Assembly: GCA_016708465.1 (NCBI GenBank)
Contig: JADJFT010000006.1
Span: 248,001 to 312,000 of the forward strand
Direction of reading: 5' to 3'
Source: Rhodanobacteraceae bacterium
Lineage (GTDB): Bacteria; Pseudomonadota; Gammaproteobacteria; Xanthomonadales; Ahniellaceae
DNA: 64,000 nt
Below, one piece after another: positions 46,030-58,000 of this stretch. Numbering within the stretch: the first letter of the stretch is position 1; every line of letters begins with the position of its first letter. The position numbers and the translations under genes are program-made. The notes below the pieces were generated by a model that had not been told where the DNA came from, searched no databases, and worked only from the letters and a program-made list of their open reading frames with translations.

Positions 46030-46865
46030 TCAGAATTGCCAGGTTCGGGTGATGTGCAACACGTCGACGCCTTCGTCACTGGCCGGTAATGGTGAAAACG
46101 GTGCGCCCAGTTCAACAATTCGCATTTCCGCTTGGTCCAGCACCTCCGACCCCGAAGACTGAATCAAGTCGATGCGCTCGACCGTGCCATCACGATTCAC
46201 CGCTACGGTCAGCACCAAGCTGTTATGCAGTTGTCGGCGGCGCGCTTCGTCTGGGTAGTTCAAGTTGCCGATGCGCTCGATCTTCGCGACCCAGGAACGC
46301 ATGTAGGCGGCGTAGGCGTATTCGCGGGTGCTGGCAGAAATGAACTTGCGCTTCGGGCGCTTCGCGTAGGCCTCGGTCTGGCGTTCCAGTTCGGCCGCGA
46401 GCTTGGCCATTTCCAGACTGTGTTCGATCAGTTCACGCGCGTTGACTTGCGCTATCTCGGGGGTTTCCGGTCGTGCTTCATCGACACGTTGCACCTGAAA
46501 TTCCTGGCGCTGCCATGAAGTACTGGTTGCGGCGTCGCCTTTTGCGGCTTCGGCGCGCCTGCGCGCAGTGGTGTCGGCGCTAGGCCATCGGTGGCCTTCG
46601 GAATTGGGCTGGTCACCGGTTGGCGTGGACGTTTCGATTCCTCGGATTCACCGCCACCTTGTTGCGATGCGTTGGCGAGGAAGTCAGCCTTGTCCGGCTG
46701 CGTGGCTGCGGCCGATTGCACCAGAATCACATCGAGGCTGGGTAGGTAGGCGGACGGGTCTTCGTAGTCGAAGGTAACGCCGAGGATCACGATGGCATGC
46801 AGAATCGCCGAGAACAGCAGGGTGACGCGCAGCCGTTCCTCGGGACCGATGCGGTGCTGGCTCAC
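46030..46865 (-). CDS. tonB: TonB energy-transducing protein (one frameshift)
   Basis: TonB couples the proton motive force to outer-membrane receptors. The N-terminus has a short cytoplasmic part and one membrane helix (VTLLFSAILHAIVILGVTF), then a Pro/Lys/Ala-rich span ending about 46530. There the frame slips into EFQVQRVDEARPETPEIAQV. The C-terminal TonB domain follows: YAAYMRSWVAKIERIGNLNY, PDEARRRQLHNSLVLTVAVN, DGTVERIDLIQSSGSEVLDQ. The ATG overlaps the gshB stop (ATGA). No exbBD genes are in the window. Position after gshB is typical of Xanthomonas and Pseudomonas relatives. Confidence 0.88.
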
Positions 46866-47807
46866 GTGAGCTTGCTCTCGATGGCGTCGAACAGCAGTGC
46901 GCCGATGTCGGTGCCAGTTTGCGCGTCGATGTCGACAATACCGGTCGGACTGGTGACGTTGATCTCGGTCAGCCAGTCGCCGATCACGTCCAGCCCGACA
47001 AAGATCAGGCCGCGGCGCTTCAGTTCTGGCCCAACTTGGGCGCAGATCCAGCGGTCACGTTCGCTCAGCGGTTGGGCGACGCCGCGGCCGCCACGCGCGA
47101 GATTGCCGCGGAAATCGTCGCCACCTGGGATGCGCGCCAAGCAAAACGGCACCGGTTCGCCATCGATCATCAAAATACGCTTATCGCCGGCACTGATTTC
47201 GGGAATGAAACGTTGCGCCAACGCGAACTGGCGGCCGTTGTCGGTGAGCGTTTCGAGGATGACATTTAAATTCTGGTCGCCGCGATGACTGCGGAAGATG
47301 GAACGCCCGGCCATGCCGTCGATCGGTTTGAGCACACATTGGTCGTGCTCGGCGACGAAGGCGCGGAGATGTTCTTGCATCGCGCGCGACCAAGGTCGGC
47401 GGGCAGCATTGCGGGAATTCGAGTGCGAACAACTTTTCGTTGCAGTCGCGCAGCGCTTGCGGGTGATTCACCAACAGCGGCTTGTTGCCGCGAACCATGC
47501 TGGCCCAGAGCAATTCGTGCAGAAAAGCGGTATCGACCGGCGGATCTTTGCGCAGCATCAGCACGTCGAGTTCGTCCAAGCGCAGCATGCGCCGTTCACC
47601 AGCACTGAACCACGGGTCGTTGCCGGCATGCACGTTCAGAGTCTGGAACAGCGCCGAAGCATCGCCCGGCGCCAATTTCAGTGCGGATGGGCCGCACACC
47701 ACGATCTCGTATCCGCGACGAGTGGCGGCGCGCAGCATGGCGACGGTGGAGTCCTTGGCCGGCCGGATTCGTTCGGGCGGGTCCATCAACACGCCGATCT
47801 TGCGCAT
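46862..47807 (-). CDS. gshB: Glutathione synthetase (one frameshift)
   Basis: GshB joins gamma-glutamylcysteine to glycine with ATP. From ATG 47807: KIGVLMDPPERIRPAKDSTV, VLMLRKDPPVDTAFLHELL and NHPQALRDCNEKLFALEFPQ. Near 47385 the frame slips, and the ATP-grasp part continues as CVLKPIDGMAGRSIFRSHRG, QRFIPEISAGDKRILMIDGE, ARIPGGDDFRGNLARGG and DVIGDWLTEINVTSPTG. Total length is about 315 residues, the norm. It is the first gene of the leftward gshB-tonB-yqgE-ruvX-pyrB run and is divergent from pilG. Confidence 0.94.
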
Positions 47808-47923
47808 GGGTGGGATTCTTCGCTCTGGGGAAAATGGACATGAACGCGCAATTCGTTGCAAGCGCTCAACTGTGTCAGTTTCGCGCATGATACCCTTTTT
47901 CAACAAGCCATTAGAGTCTTTAC

Positions 47924-47952
47924 TTGACAGGTTTCTCTACGTTGGCTAAACA
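47924..47952 (+). promoter_or_regulatory. Candidate sigma-70 promoter for the Pil-Chp operon
   Basis: A perfect -35 TTGACA (47924-47929) is followed after exactly 17 bases by TAAACA (47947-47952), three of six matches to the -10 box. It lies in the 244-base gap between divergent gshB and pilG, about 100 bases before the pilG start, leaving a long leader. Confidence 0.5.
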
Positions 47953-48051
47953 CCATTCAATGAGGTTCGGAGCCTTCGTAGTGTGCTTCCAAGCACATTA
48001 GGCGCGCGACGAACGAGCATCACGTTGGACCCAAAGACTCCCGGGGGTCAC

Positions 48052-48456
48052 ATGGACGAGCAAGGTAAAGAAGGTTCCCTCGCCGGTTTGAAGGTGATGG
48101 TCATCGATGATTCGAAGACGATTCGCCGCACCGCCGAGACGCTGCTCAAGAAAGAGGGTTGCGAAGTTGTCACTGCAACCGACGGCTTCGAGGCACTTGC
48201 GAAGATTTCCGACCAACAGCCACAGATCATCTTCGTCGATATCATGATGCCGCGCTTGGATGGCTATCAAACCTGCGCGTTGATCAAGAACAACCAGATG
48301 TTCAAGGGCGTGCCGGTCATCATGTTGTCCTCGAAAGATGGTCTGTTCGACAAGGCGCGCGGGCGCATTGTTGGCTCCGAGCAATACTTGACGAAACCAT
48401 TTACCCGCGAGGAATTGCTGGGGGCGATTCGTCGCCACGTCGACCTGAAGGGTTGA
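48052..48456 (+). CDS. pilG: Twitching motility response regulator PilG
   Basis: A single receiver domain (134 residues): VMVIDDSKTIRRTAETLLKK with the acidic pair, phospho-Asp in IIFVDIMMPRLDGYQT, Ser/Thr in VIMLSSKDG and Lys in EQYLTKPFTREELLG. PilG promotes type IV pilus extension when phosphorylated by ChpA. ATG 48052 is preceded by GGGGGT; the frame is open upstream to 47983, but that part is not family-like. pilI follows 58 bases later. No pilH gene is seen between them, unlike in Pseudomonas. Confidence 0.94.
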   Translation: MDEQGKEGSLAGLKVMVIDDSKTIRRTAETLLKKEGCEVVTATDGFEALAKISDQQPQIIFVDIMMPRLDGYQTCALIKNNQMFKGVPVIMLSSKDGLFDKARGRIVGSEQYLTKPFTREELLGAIRRHVDLKG

Positions 48457-48514
48457 TGCTCACAACAGGGGAATGCGATGTCGCTGGATAGCATGAGCAA
48501 GACGTGAGGGACGA

Positions 48515-49063
48515 ATGAGCGAATCCTTACTACCGATGGGCCCGTTCGACATGCTGCTCGATTACGAGCAGCGCAGTCTTGCCCATGTCGCCGGCTTGCC
48601 GGAGCAGATCGACGCGCCAGGTCTTTGGCGCGGCATCGCGTTTCGTGTCGCCGGCAAACTGATGGTCAGCAGCATCGTCGAGATCAATGAAATCCTGACT
48701 TACCCGACGCTGACCTTTGTGCCCGGCACGCGGCCATGGTTACTCGGCGTCGCGAATGTGCGCGGCAACTTGGTGCCAGTGATTGACCTTCGCGGTTTTG
48801 TAGAAGGCGAAAAAAATACCCATAACGAGCGATCGCGCGTACTGGTCGTGAAGCAGCAAGGCGGCAACGTTGGCCTGCTGGTTGACGAAGTGCTCGGGCA
48901 GCGCAGTTTTGTGGATGAGAATGAAGTGGTCGGTGCCATCGAGGACGACGAGCGCTATCGGCGCTACGTCCCGAAGCAGTTCGACCTCGGGGGCGTCCGG
49001 TACCTGAGCTTCAGCGTGCATGCGCTGGTTCGGAACCGGGAATTTGTTCAGGCAGCGGCGTAA
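48515..49063 (+). CDS. pilI: CheW-like adaptor PilI
   Basis: The 182-residue CheW-domain protein links the receptor PilJ to the kinase ChpA. Visible features are GIAFRVAGKLMVSSIVEINE, VPGTRPWLLGVANVRGNLVP, VIDLRGF and GLLVDEVLGQRSF. The N-terminal 45 residues (FDMLLDYEQRSLAHVAGLPE) are typical of PilI rather than chemotaxis CheW. GAGGG precedes ATG 48515. pilJ starts 12 bases after the stop. Confidence 0.93.
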   Translation: MSESLLPMGPFDMLLDYEQRSLAHVAGLPEQIDAPGLWRGIAFRVAGKLMVSSIVEINEILTYPTLTFVPGTRPWLLGVANVRGNLVPVIDLRGFVEGEKNTHNERSRVLVVKQQGGNVGLLVDEVLGQRSFVDENEVVGAIEDDERYRRYVPKQFDLGGVRYLSFSVHALVRNREFVQAAA

Positions 49064-49075
49064 GAGGAACCATCA

Positions 49076-51109
49076 ATGAGCACAACGTCAGCGAATACCG
49101 GGTCGCGATTCGGCGGATCCGCATTCTGGGGCCTGATGGCCTTCCTCAGCCTGCTCGCATTGCTTGCGAACGTGGGTTGGCGCTTCTACAAAGATAATCA
49201 GGAACGTGCCGCGATCGGCTACACCACCGACCTTCAGGTGCTGTCGCAGCAGATCTCGAAGTTCGCTACCGAAGCGGCGGGCGGTAACCTCGAGGCCTTC
49301 GAGGAACTGAAAACCACGCGCGGAAACATCGAGGTGCGAGTCAACGGGCTCTTGGCCGGCGACCCGACGACCGGCATTCCTGGTTATCAGAATGATTCGG
49401 ATGCAGTGAAGATCCCGTTGAACAAACTCAACGAGGATTGGCAGCCGATCAACAACGCCGCGAAAGTGATTCTTACGCGCCAAGAACTCGTGCTCGACAT
49501 CACCGAAACTGCGCAAGAATTTTCGGCCGCGATCCCGCAGTTGACCAGCAAGGTCGACGAATTGTTCTCGGTGCTGCGCGATTCCGGTGCTTCTGGTATC
49601 CAGATCTACCAAGCCAGCCGTCAGATGCTGCTGGCCGACCGTATGTTGCGCCGCGTATCCGATATTTTGCGTGGTGGTGACCAAGCGATCTCGGCCGCTG
49701 ACCAGTTCGCCCGCGATGCGCAGGTGTATGGCCGCGTGCTCGACGCGTGGATGCAGGGCGATGCTGGCATCGGTATCCCGGCGCTGACTAATCCGGCAGC
49801 ACGCAGCATCGCTACCGACGTATCCACGCTGTACGGCGGCATTCGCGAGAATGTCGACAAGATTCAGAGTGCGTCTACCGATCTGTTCGAAGTGACTGAA
49901 GCGGCCGACAATATCTTCCTGGCGTCCGGACAACTGCTCGATTCCAGCAAGAACATGGCGACCGGTCTTGGCAAGTTGCCCGGCCAGCGCGTATTCGGTA
50001 ACGACTACGTGTCGCTTGGCCTCGGTGCGCTGACCTTGGTGTTCTCGCTGCTTGCCGGTCTTTCCCAGTACGGCGCCACGCGTCGCCAGCTGCAGAGCAC
50101 GGCCGATCTCAACCAACGAAATCAGGAAGCCATTCTGCGCTTGCTGGATGAAATGGGATCACTCGCCGAAGGCGATCTGACGGTGAAGGCAACGGTGACC
50201 GAAGACATCACCGGCGCGATCGCGGACTCCGTGAACTTCGCGGTGGAAGCACTGCGCTCACTGGTGACGACCATTAATGAAACGGCGGTGCAGGTGGCGG
50301 CTGCCGCTCAGGAAACGCAGGCGACAGCAGCGCATCTCGCGGAAGCGGCCGAGCACCAAGCGCAGCAGATCACGTCAGCTTCGGCGGCGATAAACGAAAT
50401 CGCGGTGTCCATCGATGAAGTGTCGAAGAACTCCGCCGAATCGGCTGACGTGGCGCAACGTTCCGTGGCCATTGCCGGCAAGGGTGCGGCGATCGTGCGA
50501 CAGACGATTCAGGGCATGGACAACATTCGCGATCAGATTCAGGAAACCTCGAAGCGCATCAAGCGCCTCGGCGAATCTACGCAGGAAATCGGATCAATCG
50601 TTGAACTGATTAACGACATCGCCGAGCAAACCAACATCCTCGCGTTGAACGCCGCAATTCAAGCCGCCTCCGCGGGTGAGGCCGGTCGCGGGTTCGCAGT
50701 CGTTGCGGACGAAGTGCAGCGGCTCGCAGAACGCTCCGGTGGTGCGACCAAGCGAATTGAAACGCTGGTGCAAACCATTCAAGCCGATACCAACGAAGCA
50801 GTGAGTTCGATGGAACAGACGACGTCGGAAGTGGTGGCAGGTGCCCGCCTCGCCGAAGATGCGGGCTTGGCACTCGGCGAAATCGAAAAAGTCTCGAACG
50901 ATTTGGCCGATTTGATTCAGAACATCTCGGAAGCCGCGCGGCAGCAGTCGGCTGCAGCAACCAACATTTCGGCAACGATGAACGTGATTCAGGAGATCAC
51001 CACGCAGACGTCCGCCGGTGCATCGCAGACCGCGGAATCGATCGGAAACTTGGCGCAACTTGCTGCCGACCTGCGCCGATCGGTCGCCGACTTCAAGCTG
51101 CCGGGCTGA
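49076..51109 (+). CDS. pilJ: Type IV pilus methyl-accepting receptor PilJ
   Basis: The 677-residue membrane receptor has TM1 (WGLMAFLSLLALLANVGWRF, about residues 18-38) and a periplasmic part of about 270 residues with the PilJ-type repeats. TM2 (LGLGALTLVFSLLAGLSQY, about 313-332), HAMP and a cytoplasmic signalling coil follow. The hairpin tip reads ELINDIAEQTNILALNAAIQ and GRGFAVVADEVQRLAERS, as in all MCPs. It senses pilus or surface contact and drives ChpA. AGAGGAACC precedes ATG 49076. The frame is intact. Confidence 0.95.
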   Translation: MSTTSANTGSRFGGSAFWGLMAFLSLLALLANVGWRFYKDNQERAAIGYTTDLQVLSQQISKFATEAAGGNLEAFEELKTTRGNIEVRVNGLLAGDPTTGIPGYQNDSDAVKIPLNKLNEDWQPINNAAKVILTRQELVLDITETAQEFSAAIPQLTSKVDELFSVLRDSGASGIQIYQASRQMLLADRMLRRVSDILRGGDQAISAADQFARDAQVYGRVLDAWMQGDAGIGIPALTNPAARSIATDVSTLYGGIRENVDKIQSASTDLFEVTEAADNIFLASGQLLDSSKNMATGLGKLPGQRVFGNDYVSLGLGALTLVFSLLAGLSQYGATRRQLQSTADLNQRNQEAILRLLDEMGSLAEGDLTVKATVTEDITGAIADSVNFAVEALRSLVTTINETAVQVAAAAQETQATAAHLAEAAEHQAQQITSASAAINEIAVSIDEVSKNSAESADVAQRSVAIAGKGAAIVRQTIQGMDNIRDQIQETSKRIKRLGESTQEIGSIVELINDIAEQTNILALNAAIQAASAGEAGRGFAVVADEVQRLAERSGGATKRIETLVQTIQADTNEAVSSMEQTTSEVVAGARLAEDAGLALGEIEKVSNDLADLIQNISEAARQQSAAATNISATMNVIQEITTQTSAGASQTAESIGNLAQLAADLRRSVADFKLPG

Positions 51110-51121
51110 CGGAACTAGTCG

Positions 51122-51997
51122 ATGGTAAGTATCGCGCCCGTCGTCAGGAATCCCTTTTCGCCGATGCCAAGCATGGGCGATGAGGAGTTCTTGCGCTGGG
51201 TAGATTTGTTGCAGCGCCGGACTGGCGTTGTGGTGCCGCCGGATCGCAAGACTTTTCTTGTTACTGGCTTGCGCATGCGCATGCGCGAAACCGGCTATGC
51301 GAGCTTCGATACCTATTTCGATCAAGTATTGAACGGTGCCCGTGGCGCAATCGAATGGGCCACGCTGGTAGATCGGCTGACGGTGCATGAAACGCGTTTT
51401 TTCCGGCACTCGCCGTCGCTGGACTTGATCGCCGAAGAGTGGCTGCCGCTGCACGTGAAGCGCCATACCGGGGGTGCAGTGCATGCGTGGAGCGTCGGCT
51501 GTGCGACCGGTGAGGAAGCCTATTCGCTGGCAATGACCCTGGATAACAAGTTACGCACACTCGATGCCAGCAAGGTCTACTTCGGCGTCACCGCCACCGA
51601 TATCAGTAATCCCGCACTCGCGGTCGGGCGTTCCGGCCTCTATCCACGCGAGAGATTGACTGAACTGCCAGAACCCTACCGGTCGGTCTACACGGTGGCC
51701 GAAGGCAAGGACTCGTTCCAGATCGTGGAGCCGCTGCGCAAGCGTGTCGGTTTTGCGACCTTCAACTTGCTTGATGTAGCGCGTTCGCCACTCAAGAAGC
51801 TCGACCTGATTTACTGCCAAAACGTGCTGATCTACTTCGCCCGCGAGCGCCGCAAGGCATTGCTCGATGCGCTTGCTGATCTGCTCAAGCCCGGTGGCCT
51901 CCTGGTTCTAGGATCAGGCGAGGTGCTCGGATTTGCTAATCCCCAGCTGACACGGATCGGTGGGCGCCAGACCTTGGCGTACTGCCGGAACGGGTGA
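51122..51997 (+). CDS. pilK: CheR-type protein glutamate methyltransferase (PilK)
   Basis: The enzyme uses SAM to methylate PilJ glutamates. The 291-residue protein has the CheR N-terminal helical part (FLRWVDLLQRRTGVVVPPDR), the substrate-side motif LTVHETRFFRHSPSLDLIAE and the SAM site HAWSVGCATGEEAYSLAMT. TATDISNPALAVGRSGLYP and KLDLIYCQNVLIYFARERR follow. It lies between pilJ and chpA, as pilK does in Pseudomonas. The gene is intact. CheB-type ChpB downstream is its counterpart. Confidence 0.93.
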   Translation: MVSIAPVVRNPFSPMPSMGDEEFLRWVDLLQRRTGVVVPPDRKTFLVTGLRMRMRETGYASFDTYFDQVLNGARGAIEWATLVDRLTVHETRFFRHSPSLDLIAEEWLPLHVKRHTGGAVHAWSVGCATGEEAYSLAMTLDNKLRTLDASKVYFGVTATDISNPALAVGRSGLYPRERLTELPEPYRSVYTVAEGKDSFQIVEPLRKRVGFATFNLLDVARSPLKKLDLIYCQNVLIYFARERRKALLDALADLLKPGGLLVLGSGEVLGFANPQLTRIGGRQTLAYCRNG

Positions 51998-52005
51998 GGT
52001 TGCGT

Positions 52006-55000
52006 ATGCGACTGCAACAAGATATCGATTTCACTATCCTCAACTGGGTCAAGCAAGAGCTCGACGAGACACTCAAGCAGGCGCGCCAAGCGCTTGAGGC
52101 GTATGTCGATGATCCTGCCGATTCCAGCCTGATGCGCTTCTGCGCGACCTACCTGCATCAGGTTCAGGGCACCTTGCGCATGGTCGAGTTGTACGGCGCC
52201 GCGATGGTCGTCGAAGAGATGGAGCGCGTTGCGCAATGTCTACTCGATGACACCATCCGCAACAAAAACGATGCCTACGAAGTGCTGATGCGCGGCATTG
52301 TGCAATTGCCTGACTACCTGGAACGATTGCAAGGTGGCCACAAAGACATCCGATTGTTCTGCTGCCACTACAGAATGATCTGCGTGCTTGCCGTGGCGAA
52401 AAGTTGCTGAGCGAAGGCGTATTGTTCTCGCCCGACTTGTCTGCGCCGCTGCCGCCCAGCGCGGCCGGGCCGGACAAGCCGCTGCCGGACATCGAGCTCA
52501 AGCCGGCGGCATCGCGGCTGCGGACGAATTACCAGATGGCGCTGGTGAAGTGGCTGCGCGACCAGACGTCGAATGTTGCTGCTGCCGGTCTGATGAATGC
52601 ATTGGATGGCCTCCGCAGCATCACCTTCCTCGAGGATAGTCGTCGACTATGGTGGGTTGCGGCTGGCTTGCTCGACGGTGTGCGCAACGGGTTGGTCGAT
52701 GCGAACCAAGCGGTCAAGTTGTTGTTCGGACGCGTCGATCGTGAGATCAAGCGCCTGGCGGATGTCGGCGAACAAACGTTCAAGGTCGAGCCGCCGCGCG
52801 ATCTCGTCAAAAATCTGCTTTATTACGCCGCGCATGCCCGCGGTTCGGACGGTCGCGTTGGTGAATTGAAACGCACCTATAAGCTCGAGACGCTGCTGCC
52901 GAGCGATAAGGAAATCGAGCACGCGCGCGGCACGCTGAGCGGGCGTAACAAGGCGCTGCTAGACACGGTGTCGACGGCGATCAAGGAAGACCTGATGCGC
53001 GTCAAGGACGCGCTCGATCTTCTACGTACGGCTAATGCGAATCCAGCCGACCTCGGCGCGCAGTCGGAAGTGCTTGACCGTGCCGCTGACACGCTGGGCA
53101 TGCTCGGCCTTGGCGTGCCTCGCCGCGTCATCTTGGAACAGCGCGACAGTCTGAACGCGATCGTGTCTGGCACGCGGCCCGCAGAAGAAGGCGCGCTGCT
53201 CGATATCGCCGGTGCGCTGCTGTTCGTCGATGCATCGCTGGACGACAACATTGACCGGCTCGGTGCCACCAACGAAGACCAACCACCGGCACTCGACGGC
53301 GCGTCAACGCTGGAGTTGCCGCAGGTCGAGGTGCGACGCATCCTTGAAGCGTTGATGAAGGAAGTCCAGGCCAATTTGACTGCGGTCAAGCTGGACATCG
53401 TCGCTTTCATCGAATCTGGCTGGCAGCACGAAAAGGCCGAATCGATTCCACGCCTGTTCGACGAACTCGGCGGCGCGATGCGCATGGTCCAGCTCGGCGA
53501 GGCCAGCGACCTGCTTGCGGCGATGGCCAAGTTCGTTGACGTCGAAGTGCTGCGTCATAAGCGTGTGCCCACTGCCGATCAGATGGACCGCGTTGCTGAC
53601 GCGGTGGCGAGTATTGAGTACTACCTAGAAGCGACGCATGCGCAGCGCGCTGGCCGCGAGAAGATTCTCGATGTAACGCGTGAAAGCCTTGAAGACTTGG
53701 GCTATTGGCCGATGCCGGCGGACGAGCCAGAGGCGAACGCCGATGCGACCATCGAAATGTCGGCACCGGCAGCGCCGATCACGAAATTCGCCGAGCCGCT
53801 CACCGCGGACGACACGGTGCTGACATCGGTGACATTGCCTGATGCGATGGAAATCGACCGTTACGTGGCGAACATCGATAGCGGTAAGTCCGGCATGGAG
53901 TACTCCGAAACCATCCAGCTCACCGATCCGGTTGTGCCGGAAATGCGTTCCGTCGTCGAAATCGCGCCCGGGCGCGGCGTCGAAGACTTGGTCGTCGGTC
54001 AGTCACCACGACCGCCCGAATCGCCGCCGTCGCAAGATATCGCTGGCCTCAAGTTCGCGGACGCCACCAGTGGCGCTGATGCGCTGCAGGCTGTCCCATA
54101 TGGCGACGGTGAGATCGCTAGCGACGAAGTTGAGTACGAATACGAATGGATCGATGAAGAACGCGAGGTCATCGAGGAAGCGCCGGTTTCTGACGGCGGC
54201 GCGTTCCAGTCGGTGCCTTCGGATGATATTGACGAAGAAATTCGCGAAGTCTTCCTCGAAGAAGTTCAAGAAGAGGTCGAAAACCTTAACCGCGGCCTGC
54301 CGGAGTGGAAGAACAATACCGCTGATTTCGAGCGGTTGAAGCGATGCGCCGTTCCTTCCACACCATGAAGGGCAGCGGTCGACTGGTCGGCGCCATGGCG
54401 CTCGGCAGATTCACTTGGGAAAGTCGAGAATATGCTGAATCGCATCCTCGACAAGAGCATCGCGATCTCGCCGGCAGTCATCGATCTACTGGAGAAAGCA
54501 GTAGGCGCCTTGCCGGCATTACTGGCGGCTTTGCGCGGCGAACACCTGCGCGGCGTCGATATTCCGCAGATCATTGAAGTGGCCGAGAAACTTGCCGCCG
54601 GTGAAGAAGCTTGGGTTCGTCCGGCCGAGCCGGTCAAACGTATTGAAATCGTGCGCGTGCAGGTCAAGCGCGTAAAGCCGAAGCCGGTGGTCGTCGCACC
54701 ACCACCATCGTCAATTATCGATGTGCCGATGGAATTGACCGAGTCCTTCGACATTCACGCCGACGACATCCATATCGAATCGGCGCCAGCTTCCGAACAC
54801 GCGGTTTTCGGCGCCGCGCCCTATGCGCAGCAGGTCGATCCGATGATGCTGGAGATCCTGCGCAGCGAAGTTGCAACCCATTTGCAGGCCGTGCGCGCCT
54901 ATCTGGCCGAGTGCCAGACGTCGGGTGCCGGTCAGCAAGTCTCGGAATCCCTGCTGCGCGCGGTGCACACCATGCATGGCGCGGTAGCAATGGTCGACTT

Positions 55001-58000
55001 GCCTGCGGTGGGGCCGCTGCTGGCGCCGCTTGAAGGCTATTTCAAGCGACTACGCGGTGCCGGTGAAGTGCCGACGTTGGCAGGCGTCGATGCGGTGGCA
55101 GAAACGGCATTGGTCATCGAGCAGGTCGTTGCCGGTGCCGATCAGCCGGATTTTGTCGCACCAGATACCTCCGTGCTGGCGGAACAGTTGATTCGTTTCC
55201 GCAATGGCTTGCCCGAGCCAGACAACGTGCTGGGCGTCTTCAATGTCAGCGTCGACGAGGATGACTCGGCCGACTTTGCGACACCTGCGGTCGGTGAAAC
55301 GGCAATTGTCGACGATATCGCGGCGGTGTCGGCGTTCGACACCGCGGCGGAGACGATGCCATCTGACGAAGAAAGTATCGAGCTCACCGAGCTTTCCGCT
55401 GACGATGCTTGGGCTTGGGATGCCACCGCTGAGTCTTCGGTATTGCCGGAGATTACTTTGGACGAATCGATGTTCGCGGCCGAAGCGATTGATGAGGCGG
55501 CATTCATCACGGCGAACGATTCAGTAATCGAAGAAATTTCACTGGATAGCGCCCCGGTCATTGCCGACGAAGCGCCGGTGCTCGAAGTCGAAGCGGAAGC
55601 AGACGATCTCGCATATCGAGACGATTTGCCGGAAGCGGCAGCGATGGTGGCGTTGGTATCGCCAGAACCGGCGGTGGCAGACACCGAAAGCGGCGAATTT
55701 GTCGCGCTTGAGGATTGGTCGATCGAACAAGCTTTCGCCGAAGCCGGTGCGGAAGCGGAAATCCCGGAACTCGCTGACGAAGAGTCGATCACCGATGAAT
55801 TGATGCCGCTCGAGTCGGAAACGACGGCGTTGCCGACAGAGGTCGTTGCTGCCGAAGCTGCCGAATTGCCGACGCAGGTCATGGCACCGATTGCACACGA
55901 TGTCATGTACATCCCGGTCGAGCCCGACCTGAACCCGGATGGTTCGTTGGAACTGCCGGACATGGATGAAGACCTGCTCGAAATTTTCGTGCAGGAAGGT
56001 GGCGACATTCTGGATGCCGCTGACACGATGATGGCGCGCCTGCGCGAACAGCCCCACGAACGCGAAATCGTCGGCGGTCTGCAGCGTGAGCTGCATACGT
56101 TGAAGGGTGGTGCGCGTATGGCTGGACTGGCGCCGATCGGCGACCTCAGTCATGCCATGGAAGCATTGCTGGAGTTGGTCTCGGACGGCCGTCATGCGAT
56201 GGATCGGGTGTCGTTGGAGTCGCTGGAACGTGGCTTTGATCGCTTGCATCAACTGGTGCAACGCGTTGCCAAGCGCCAGGCAATCGGCATGCCGAACAAC
56301 GTAATCGCGCGCTTCGACGCACTCGTCGCTGGAGACGAGATTCCGACGATCAGTGGCGAAGTCGTTACCGCCGATGCGCCGGTCGCAGTGCAAGCGCCGG
56401 CGGCTGAGTCTGCGGAACCTGTTGACATCGTCGATGCCATCGCGTCGGTTACGCCGGCGGTTGCAGCGCGTGCGACACGCGACATGGTCGAGGAAGTGGA
56501 GGAGGCCGGTCGCGTTGCGCAGGAAATGATCCGCGTGCGCTCCGATCTACTCGACAACCTCGTCAACTATGCCGGCGAGGTATCGATCTACCGCTCGCGT
56601 CTTGAGCAGCAGATGGGTACGTTCCGATTCAACTTGCAGGAGCTCGACCAGACGGTAACCCGCCTGCGTGAGCAGCTGCGCAAGCTCGAAATCGAAACTG
56701 AAGCGCAGATCATCGCGCGCTACCAGCGTGAGCACGAAACCGCCGATGCCGAGTTCGACCCGCTGGAACTTGATCGTTTCTCGACGCTGCAACAATTGTC
56801 GCGTGCGCTCGCTGAATCGGTGTCCGACTTGGCTGCATTGCAGAGCGCACTGGACGACTTGACCCGCCAGGCAGAAACGCTGTTGTTGCAACAGTCTCGT
56901 GTCAGTTCCGATTTGCAGGAAGGCCTCATGCGTACACGCATGGTGCCGTTCGACTCGGTCGTGCCGCGACTTCGCCGCCTGATGCGGCAGACCGCAGGCG
57001 AGCTCGGCAAGCGGGCCCAGTTGCGCGTCGAAGGTGCGCAGGGCGAAATGGACCGCAACGTGCTGGATCGCATGACCGCCCCGCTCGAGCACATGTTGCG
57101 CAACTCGCTCGCGCACGGTATCGAAATGCCGGGTGATCGCGCTGACGCTGGCAAGAACGAAGAAGGCACCGTCAACATCGCGATCTCGCGCGAGGCGACC
57201 GAAGTCGTGATTCGTGTCACCGACGATGGCCGCGGCATGGACCGCGACGCGATTCGGCGCAAGGCGATTGAGCGCAAGCTGATGAAGCCAGATGCGCAGC
57301 TGTCCGACCGCGACCTGTTCGGATTCGTGCTCGAAACCGGTTTTTCCACCGCCGAAATGGTCAGCAAGATCGCCGGCCGTGGCGTCGGCATGGATGTGGT
57401 GCATTCGGAGATCAAGCAGCTCGGTGGTTCACTGTCGATCGATTCGACGCGCGGCAAGGGTTCGCAATTCACCGTGCGCCTGCCGTTCACTCTGGCCGTG
57501 ACGCAGGCAATTTTGGTGCGCCTCGGCGAACACTTGTTCGCGGTACCGATGTCGTCGGTGCAGGGCGTGGTCCGCATCCGTCGCGAAGACCTTGAAACGC
57601 GGATGCACCAGTCGAATGCGACCTACAGCTATGGCGGCGACGACTACACGATTTATGAGATGCATGACCTGCTCGGTACGGTCAAGCACCGAGCCACCGA
57701 TGATGCTCAGGTGCCACTGCTGATGATCCGTTCCGGCGACCAGCGTGCCGCCGTGCGTGTCGATGCCGTGCTCGGTAGTCGCGAAGTCGTCGTCAAGTCG
57801 GTCGGTCCGCAGATCAGTTCGGTACCGGGCATTTTCGGCGCCACGATCATGGGCGATGGTTCGGTGGTGATGATCCTCGATATGGCACCGCTGGTGCGTA
57901 AGGTTGCGGCGCTGCGCCAGACCACGATCGACGAGCAGGGCGAGGAAGTGCCATATATGCCGGTGCAGGTGCCAATCGTGGCCGAACGCCGTCAACCGCT

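Noticed and set aside
48457..48514. A missing pilH gene between pilG and pilI
   Set aside because: Only 58 bases separate the genes, so pilH is absent here; some relatives also lack it at this place, so it is not by itself unusual.
55142..56026. Ser-rich open frame antisense to the acidic part of chpA
   Set aside because: The Ser/Ala run is the mirror of Glu/Asp/Ala codons; no ribosome-binding site.
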